Origin: Sorangium cellulosum
GTDB lineage: Bacteria; Myxococcota_A; Polyangia; Polyangiales; Polyangiaceae
NCBI GenBank assembly: GCA_020720045.1
Contig: DYPH01000003.1
Location: 30,767 to 94,766, forward strand
Length of the DNA: 64,000 bases
Direction of reading: 5' to 3'
This document shows, piece after piece, positions 59,825-64,000 of this stretch. The notes beneath the pieces were generated by a model. That model was not told the DNA's origin. It saw only the letters and a program-made list of their open reading frames with translations, and ran no database searches. A program made the position numbers and the translations under genes. Position 1 is the first letter of the stretch, and each line of letters begins with the position of its first letter.

Positions 59825-61669
59825 CTACTCGACCGTCACAGTTTTCGCGAGGTTACGCGGCTGATCGACGTCGGTCCCCTTGCCGTCGGCCATGAAGTAG
59901 CTGAGCAGCTGAAGCGGAAGGACCGTCAAGAGCGGGAGGATTTCCGGCTCGGCGGCCGGGATCGAGATGACGTCGACGCCCCCCTTCGCCGCGTACTCGG
60001 CGAGCTCGTGGTCGCCGACGGTGCCGACGGCGATCACCTGCCCCTCCCGCGCGCGGACCTCCTGCATGTTGGAGAGGGTCTTCTCGTAGTGGGAGTCCTT
60101 CGGGCAGAGGACGACGACCGGCATCTCCTCGTCGATGAGGGCGATCGGGCCGTGCTTCATCTCGCCCGCCGCATAGCCTTCTGCGTGGATGTAGCTGATT
60201 TCCTTGAGCTTGAGAGCGCCTTCGAGGGCGATGGGGAAGTTCGGTCCGCGGCCCAGGAAGAGCATGTCGCGGGCGCGGAGGTGCTTCTTGGCGACCGCCT
60301 TGAGGGCCGCTTCCTCATCGAGGGCGGTGCGCATAAGGCCGGGCGCGTGCCAAAGGGCTTCGAGGATGCGGCGACCGCCGTCGGCGGAGAGGGTGCCCCG
60401 CTGGCGGCCGAGGTAGACGGCGACGAGCAGGAGGGCGGTGAGCTGGGTCGTGAAGCACTTGGTGCTCGCGACGCCGATTTCGGGGCCGGCATGTGTGTAG
60501 AGAGCGCCGTTGGCGGCGCGGGGGATGGCGCTGTCGAGGACGTTGGCGACGGCAAGTACGCGTGCGCCTTGTGCTTTTGCCGCTTTGACCGCAGCGAGGG
60601 TGTCGAGGGTCTCGCCGCTCTGGCTCACAGCGATGACGAGGTCGTTCGGGAGGAAGACCGGGTCCCGGTAGCGGACTTCGCTGCCGATTTCGACGACGGC
60701 CGGCACGCGGGCGATCTGCTCGACCCAGTAACGGGCCGTCATGGCGGCGTGGGCGCTCGTCCCGCAGGCGACGAAATAGACGCGACCGAGGCTCTGGGCC
60801 GTCTCCGGCGTGATCCCGATCTCGCTCGCGAGGACGTCCCCCCGCTCGAGGTCGATACGTCCGCGAAGGGTGTCTTCCACGGCACGGGGCTGCTCGTGGA
60901 TTTCCTTCAACATAAAGTGCTTGTAGCCCCCCTTCTCCGCCTGGGTCGGCGACCAGTCGATGCGCTTGGTGGCGCGGGTGACCGGCGTGCCGTCGAAGGT
61001 GGTGAGCGTGAAGCCCCCCTTGCGGAGGACCCCCATTTCGCCGTCCTGGAGGAAGAGGACGTCGCGGGTGTGGGCGAGGAGCGCCGGGATGTCGCTGGCG
61101 GCGAAGGTCTCGCCGTCGCCGATGCCGACCACGAGGGGGCTGTCCTGCTTGGCGACGACGATTTCGTCGGGGGCGTCTTTCCAGACGACGGCGATCGCGA
61201 AGGCGCCACGGAGGTGGGTGAGCGACTGGCGAACCGCTTCTTCCAGCGATTTTGCCCCTTTGCGCAGTTTCTCGTCGACGAGGTGGGCGACGATTTCCGT
61301 ATCGGTGTCGCTCGCGAAGACGACGCCACGCCCCTGGAGTTCCTTCCGGAGCTCGACGTGGTTTTCGATGATGCCGTTGTGGACGACGGCGACGGAGCCG
61401 GCCGCGTGGGGGTGCGCGTTCACCTCGCTCGGGCGGCCATGGGTCGCCCAGCGGGTGTGGCCGATGCCGACGGTGCCGGCGAGCGGGTTCTTCGCGAGGG
61501 CGGCGTCGAGGTTCGCGAGCTTGCCGACGGCACGGATGATTTCGATGCCATTTCCGCCATGTACGGCGAGCCCCGCCGAGTCATAGCCCCGGTATTCGAG
61601 GCGCCGAAGCCCCTCGACGAGGAGGGGGGCACAGCTCTTGGTTCCGACGTAGGCAACGATTCCGCACAT
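59825..61669 (-). CDS. glmS: Glutamine-fructose-6-phosphate aminotransferase
   Basis: GlmS makes glucosamine-6-phosphate for peptidoglycan and lipopolysaccharide. After Met removal Cys is the N-terminal nucleophile (MCGIVAYVG). The glutaminase domain has GIGHTRWATHG and NGIIENH. Two SIS domains follow with SQSGETLDT, and the C-terminal LAKTVTVE is the family end with the ring-opening Lys nearby. At 614 residues it matches the usual 609. No glmS ribozyme is visible upstream. It lies upstream of a Ser/Thr kinase with a two-base gap. Confidence 0.96.
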   Translation of the reverse strand: MCGIVAYVGTKSCAPLLVEGLRRLEYRGYDSAGLAVHGGNGIEIIRAVGKLANLDAALAKNPLAGTVGIGHTRWATHGRPSEVNAHPHAAGSVAVVHNGIIENHVELRKELQGRGVVFASDTDTEIVAHLVDEKLRKGAKSLEEAVRQSLTHLRGAFAIAVVWKDAPDEIVVAKQDSPLVVGIGDGETFAASDIPALLAHTRDVLFLQDGEMGVLRKGGFTLTTFDGTPVTRATKRIDWSPTQAEKGGYKHFMLKEIHEQPRAVEDTLRGRIDLERGDVLASEIGITPETAQSLGRVYFVACGTSAHAAMTARYWVEQIARVPAVVEIGSEVRYRDPVFLPNDLVIAVSQSGETLDTLAAVKAAKAQGARVLAVANVLDSAIPRAANGALYTHAGPEIGVASTKCFTTQLTALLLVAVYLGRQRGTLSADGGRRILEALWHAPGLMRTALDEEAALKAVAKKHLRARDMLFLGRGPNFPIALEGALKLKEISYIHAEGYAAGEMKHGPIALIDEEMPVVVLCPKDSHYEKTLSNMQEVRAREGQVIAVGTVGDHELAEYAAKGGVDVISIPAAEPEILPLLTVLPLQLLSYFMADGKGTDVDQPRNLAKTVTVE

Positions 61670-61802
61670 GGTTCAAGTCCTCCAGAGGGAGCCGCAAGGT
61701 AGCAGAACCGAGCGCCCGCGCGTGGTGAACTCCAGGATGAAACGGCCCCGCCGTCTCTCGCGACGCCGCTTCAAGCAATTTAGCGGGCGGTCGCAAACGG
61801 GC

Positions 61803-61824
61803 GGGCCCGATGCAAAACGGGCCC
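61803..61824. other. Perfect inverted repeat upstream of the toxin gene
   Basis: GGGCCCG (61803-61809) and CGGGCCC (61818-61824) flank ATGCAAAA. It lies just before the promoter candidate at 61832, so it could be an operator for the XRE-type antitoxin or a terminator for upstream transcription. Confidence 0.4.
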
Positions 61825-61831
61825 CTGTTGC

Positions 61832-61860
61832 TTGCAAATAGTTCTTTTAACCCCTATTGT
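61832..61860 (+). promoter_or_regulatory. Candidate sigma-70 promoter for the toxin-antitoxin pair
   Basis: TTGCAA (61832-61837), 17 bases, then TATTGT (61855-61860). Each hexamer matches four of six consensus bases. The local DNA is less GC-rich than its surroundings. A start site near 61867 would leave about 20 bases before the TTG start with SD AGGAGG. Confidence 0.5.
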
Positions 61861-61887
61861 AAGACGTCTGGCTGGCAGGAGGTGCGA

Positions 61888-62250
61888 TTGGCTGTCGTTG
61901 TGCTTTTTACGGACGAGTTCAACGCGTGGTACCAAACGCTCACGGAGGCCGATCAGGACCGCGTTGCGTTCACAGTCGGGCTGTTGGAGCAGCGTGGAGT
62001 TGCGCTGCCTTTTCCCTACTCGAGCGCAATTCACGGTGCCGACTTTGCGCTTCGAGAACTTCGAACGCAGTCAGCAGGCGCGCCGCTCCGGACCTTCTAC
62101 GCGTTTGATCCACGTCGAAATGCCGTACTCCTGATCGGTGGAGACAAAACAGGCGACGCCCACTTTTACACGACGATGGTCCCGCTGGCGGGGGGAATTT
62201 GGCAGCAGTATCTGCGTGAGACGGAACAGGACGCGAGTCAAGAACCTTAG
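61888..62250 (+). CDS. HigB/RelE-like toxin of a type II toxin-antitoxin system
   Basis: Translation most likely starts at TTG 61888, five bases after a perfect AGGAGG (61877-61882); the frame is open further upstream. The 120-residue product has the phage-derived Gp49/HigB-like pattern: FTDEFNAWYQTLTEADQDRV, GADFALRELRTQS, PLRTFYAFDPRRNAVLLIGGDK, and a C-terminal helix. Such toxins cleave mRNA on the ribosome. It lies 20 bases before an XRE antitoxin gene, the HigB-first order. Confidence 0.87.
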   Translation: MAVVVLFTDEFNAWYQTLTEADQDRVAFTVGLLEQRGVALPFPYSSAIHGADFALRELRTQSAGAPLRTFYAFDPRRNAVLLIGGDKTGDAHFYTTMVPLAGGIWQQYLRETEQDASQEP

Positions 62251-62270
62251 GAAGATTGGAGAGTACTACG

Positions 62271-62573
62271 ATGAGCGCACGCAACTGGAACTCACTTCGA
62301 GAAAAGATGGCCCCCGAGCGGCGGGATCGGATCGATCGCGAAGTTTCCACCGAGCTGGTCGCGCTTGCTCTTCGAGAGCTTCGCGAGCAAGCGGCGATGA
62401 CGCAAACGGAGGTCGCTTCGGCAGCGGCAATGACGCAAACCGAGCTTTCAAAGTTTGAGCGACGCGAAGACCACCGCGTTTCGACGGTCCGCCGGTACGT
62501 CGAAGCGCTCGGCGGGCAACTCGAAATCGTGGCGGTCTTGGGGGGTCGGCGAATCACCCTCAAAGGCGTTTGA
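62271..62573 (+). CDS. HigA-like XRE-family antitoxin
   Basis: The ATG at 62271 gives 100 residues (GGAG upstream at 62258); a longer start in the same frame at 62256 is possible. The helix-turn-helix is LRELREQAAMTQTEVASAAA, then MTQTELSKFERREDHRVSTV, and the C-terminal RRYVEALGGQLEIVAVLG is typical of HigA-type antitoxins. It should neutralise the upstream toxin and repress the operon promoter. Confidence 0.87.
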   Translation: MSARNWNSLREKMAPERRDRIDREVSTELVALALRELREQAAMTQTEVASAAAMTQTELSKFERREDHRVSTVRRYVEALGGQLEIVAVLGGRRITLKGV

Positions 62574-62615
62574 TGCTCGCTTCGGGCACTTCTTGGGCCC
62601 CAGCGTCTTCGCCCC

Positions 62616-63302
62616 TCAATAGGGTCGTTGGCCGCTCATGTTTCCGCCGGGGCCGTAGTCGCAAATGATCGTGCTCGGGTAACGGAGGTTCGGGCAGTTC
62701 ACGAGGGCGCAGCCGAGCTTCGTCGTGCTCTTCCAGACGACCTGCGTGTAGTGGCCGCAGACCCCCGAGCAGCTGTTCTTCGCGTAATTGTAGTTCTTCT
62801 TCTCCGAAACCCAGCTCGAAACAGCGCCCGGACCGGTGGCGCTGCCGCTGGAGGCGTAGATGTTTTCGCCGACGTAGGTCGGGTAGCCGTTGCTGCGTCC
62901 GGCGTTGTGATCGATCAGCGCGCCATCGTCGCTCTTGCACTGGCTCCCCCAGGCCTTCGCGATGGCGGCGAGGGCCGGGTCCCAGGTGAGCGCCGGGAGG
63001 CCGGCGTTCTCCGCGGCGCGGGCCGTGTTGTGGGCGTCGGTGATTCCGGCGAGCTCGGCCGGCTCCCCCGCGGAGCCCCCGCCGGTTCCCCCTCCCGTGC
63101 CGGTGCTCGCGTCGGTTCCGCCGCCCGTGCCAGAATCCCTGGTTCCAGTGCCGGTGCCGGTACCGGCGTCGTCGCCAGAGCCGGGGAGCTCCCCCGTGCC
63201 GCTGTCTTCGCCGAGGAGGGCCGTGTCGCCGCTCCCGCCCGAGCAGGCGAGGAGGAACAGGAGCGGGGCCGCCGCAACCAGAGAAACTCGCTTCGCGTTC
63301 AT
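62616..63302 (-). CDS. CAP/SCP-domain (PR-1-like) lipoprotein
   Basis: The ATG at 63302 begins a signal peptide with lipobox LFLLAC, then a Gly/Thr/Ser/Asp linker (about 22-75). The CAP domain (about 80-228) has ITDAHNTARAAENAGLPALTWDP, NAGRSNGYPTYVGENIYASS, CGHYTQVVWKST and CALVNCP, all diagnostic signatures of the CAP superfamily. It has four or more Cys, likely disulfide-linked. Bacterial members are surface or secreted with unclear function. The 228-residue start was chosen for the signal. Confidence 0.92.
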   Translation of the reverse strand: MNAKRVSLVAAAPLLFLLACSGGSGDTALLGEDSGTGELPGSGDDAGTGTGTGTRDSGTGGGTDASTGTGGGTGGGSAGEPAELAGITDAHNTARAAENAGLPALTWDPALAAIAKAWGSQCKSDDGALIDHNAGRSNGYPTYVGENIYASSGSATGPGAVSSWVSEKKNYNYAKNSCSGVCGHYTQVVWKSTTKLGCALVNCPNLRYPSTIICDYGPGGNMSGQRPY

Positions 63303-63471
63303 AGAACCTCCCGGAGGGACATGGTCTGTGCGTGACCCACCCAAAACCGCTACGCGCAGTCTCCTTTGGGGCGCAGCTGAGACTCTATCGCGACACTTTT
63401 GCGATGCAACGGTCCGCGCCAGTACTCACCCGTTTGGGAGGAACGTGTGCGCCTACGCGGGGATCGGTGGG

Positions 63472-64000
63472 TCAGCGGTCGTCGCAGGTGAGCGGCGGGA
63501 GTTCGGCGGCGAGGGTGCCGTCACCGATGGCGCGGGCGCGGGCGAAGACGGGGCGGAAGGCGTCGAGGCGGGCCATCACCGAGAGGGCGCGCGTGCTCGG
63601 GTCGTTGTCCATCGCCGAGAGCGAGACGACGCCGATCACCTCCCGCGAGCCGCGGATGCGGACGGGGCCGCCGGAGTCGCCGGGGCAGACGGAGGCTTCG
63701 ACTTCGAAGGTCCCCGGGGTGAGCGCGCGGATACGCCCCCCTTCCCGCTCGTGGCGGTAAATGCCGCCCGGGGAGGCGGCGCAGCGACCGAAGCCGATCG
63801 GGTCGACCGGTTCGCCGAGGGCGGGGGCGGCGTCGAGGCGGACGGCGAGCTGGGCGTGCCCCTTCAATTTGCGATTCAAAACGACAATGGCGAGGTCGCC
63901 GGAGGCCCCGGCGGCGCCGCACGGGGGGGCGACGATCGCCTTGGCACCGAGCGTCCCCCAGGCGAGGTAATCGCCGCCAAATTCGACGCGCAGCGTCGAC
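63472..64000 (-). CDS. Trypsin-like (S1) serine protease, N-terminus outside the window
   Basis: The frame is open from the window edge to the stop at 63472. The catalytic Asp lies in GDLAIVVLN and the Ser in VCPGDSGGPV, near the C-terminal VSLSAM strand. The catalytic His and signal peptide would lie beyond 64000. At least two Cys are present (VAPPCGAAG, GRCAASPGG). It is likely exported like the CAP protein beside it. There are 169 intergenic bases between them and no clear terminator. Confidence 0.87.
   Translation of the reverse strand, partial: STLRVEFGGDYLAWGTLGAKAIVAPPCGAAGASGDLAIVVLNRKLKGHAQLAVRLDAAPALGEPVDPIGFGRCAASPGGIYRHEREGGRIRALTPGTFEVEASVCPGDSGGPVRIRGSREVIGVVSLSAMDNDPSTRALSVMARLDAFRPVFARARAIGDGTLAAELPPLTCDDR

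Noticed and set aside
60008-61702. Long plus-strand frame opposite glmS
   Set aside because: GlmS is complete on the minus strand, with no domain in the antisense frame.

Overview
This is a GC-rich chromosomal window of a Gram-negative bacterium. It is most plausibly a member of the Myxococcota (Polyangia-like). The signs are many lipoproteins with Asp/Ser/Gly or Cys-rich linkers, large Ser/Thr kinases built into odd multidomain proteins, a PATAN-type (DUF4388-like) protein, an ECF sigma factor and long Pro/Ala-rich linkers. This placement is inferred from gene style; the window holds no rRNA.

Layout. 1-1.6 kb: a truncated gene, tRNA-Arg(UCU), a family-2 glycosyltransferase and a small ORF that may be frameshifted. 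1.6-6 kb: a VWA protein and a thiol-redox operon (VKOR-thioredoxin fusion, OmpA-like protein, TlpA-like lipoprotein). 6-9 kb: gcvP. 9.1-11.9 kb: a coupled operon of a subtilase lipoprotein and two small lipoproteins, with base usage less GC-rich than its neighbours. 12-17 kb: lipoproteins, including a tandem pair of Cys-rich paralogues, and a frameshifted rhodanese fused to an unusual Cys/His domain. 17-22.4 kb: secA, an ECF sigma factor with a small membrane protein, and a lipoprotein. 22.5-26.1 kb: a repeat-bearing lipoprotein and a Spy/CpxP-like two-component operon. 26-36 kb: a PATAN protein, a coupled Ser/Thr kinase and a P-type ATPase homologue that has lost its catalytic motifs. 36-42 kb: an argD-like aminotransferase, a HAD phosphatase, an RlmI-like methyltransferase, an outer-membrane barrel protein and lnt. 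42-48 kb: HU, ybeY, a GNAT, lipoproteins, a BtuF-like protein without a signal peptide and a second VKOR-thioredoxin fusion. 48-54 kb: RNase R, a CbpA-like DnaJ and trpS. 53.7-58.3 kb: a coupled DNA methyltransferase, chemoreceptor and CPBP protease, then a LamG lipoprotein. 58.3-61.7 kb: a Ser/Thr kinase and glmS. 61.8-64 kb: a HigBA-like toxin-antitoxin pair, a CAP-domain lipoprotein and a truncated trypsin-like protease.

How the genes may work together. Two separate VKOR-thioredoxin fusions plus a TlpA-like protein point to strong demand for disulfide formation. That fits the many Cys-rich exported lipoproteins here. Lnt would finish the acylation of these lipoproteins and SecA would export them.

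The most unusual observations are: (i) a 57-60 bp coding repeat inserted in the same reading frame into two unrelated genes 18 kb apart; (ii) a pseudo-P-type ATPase with its phosphorylated Asp replaced by Cys; (iii) an inactive rhodanese joined to a domain with a carbonic-anhydrase-like C-x-D-x-R / H-x-x-C-G pattern; and (iv) a translationally coupled DNA methyltransferase-chemoreceptor-protease cluster.
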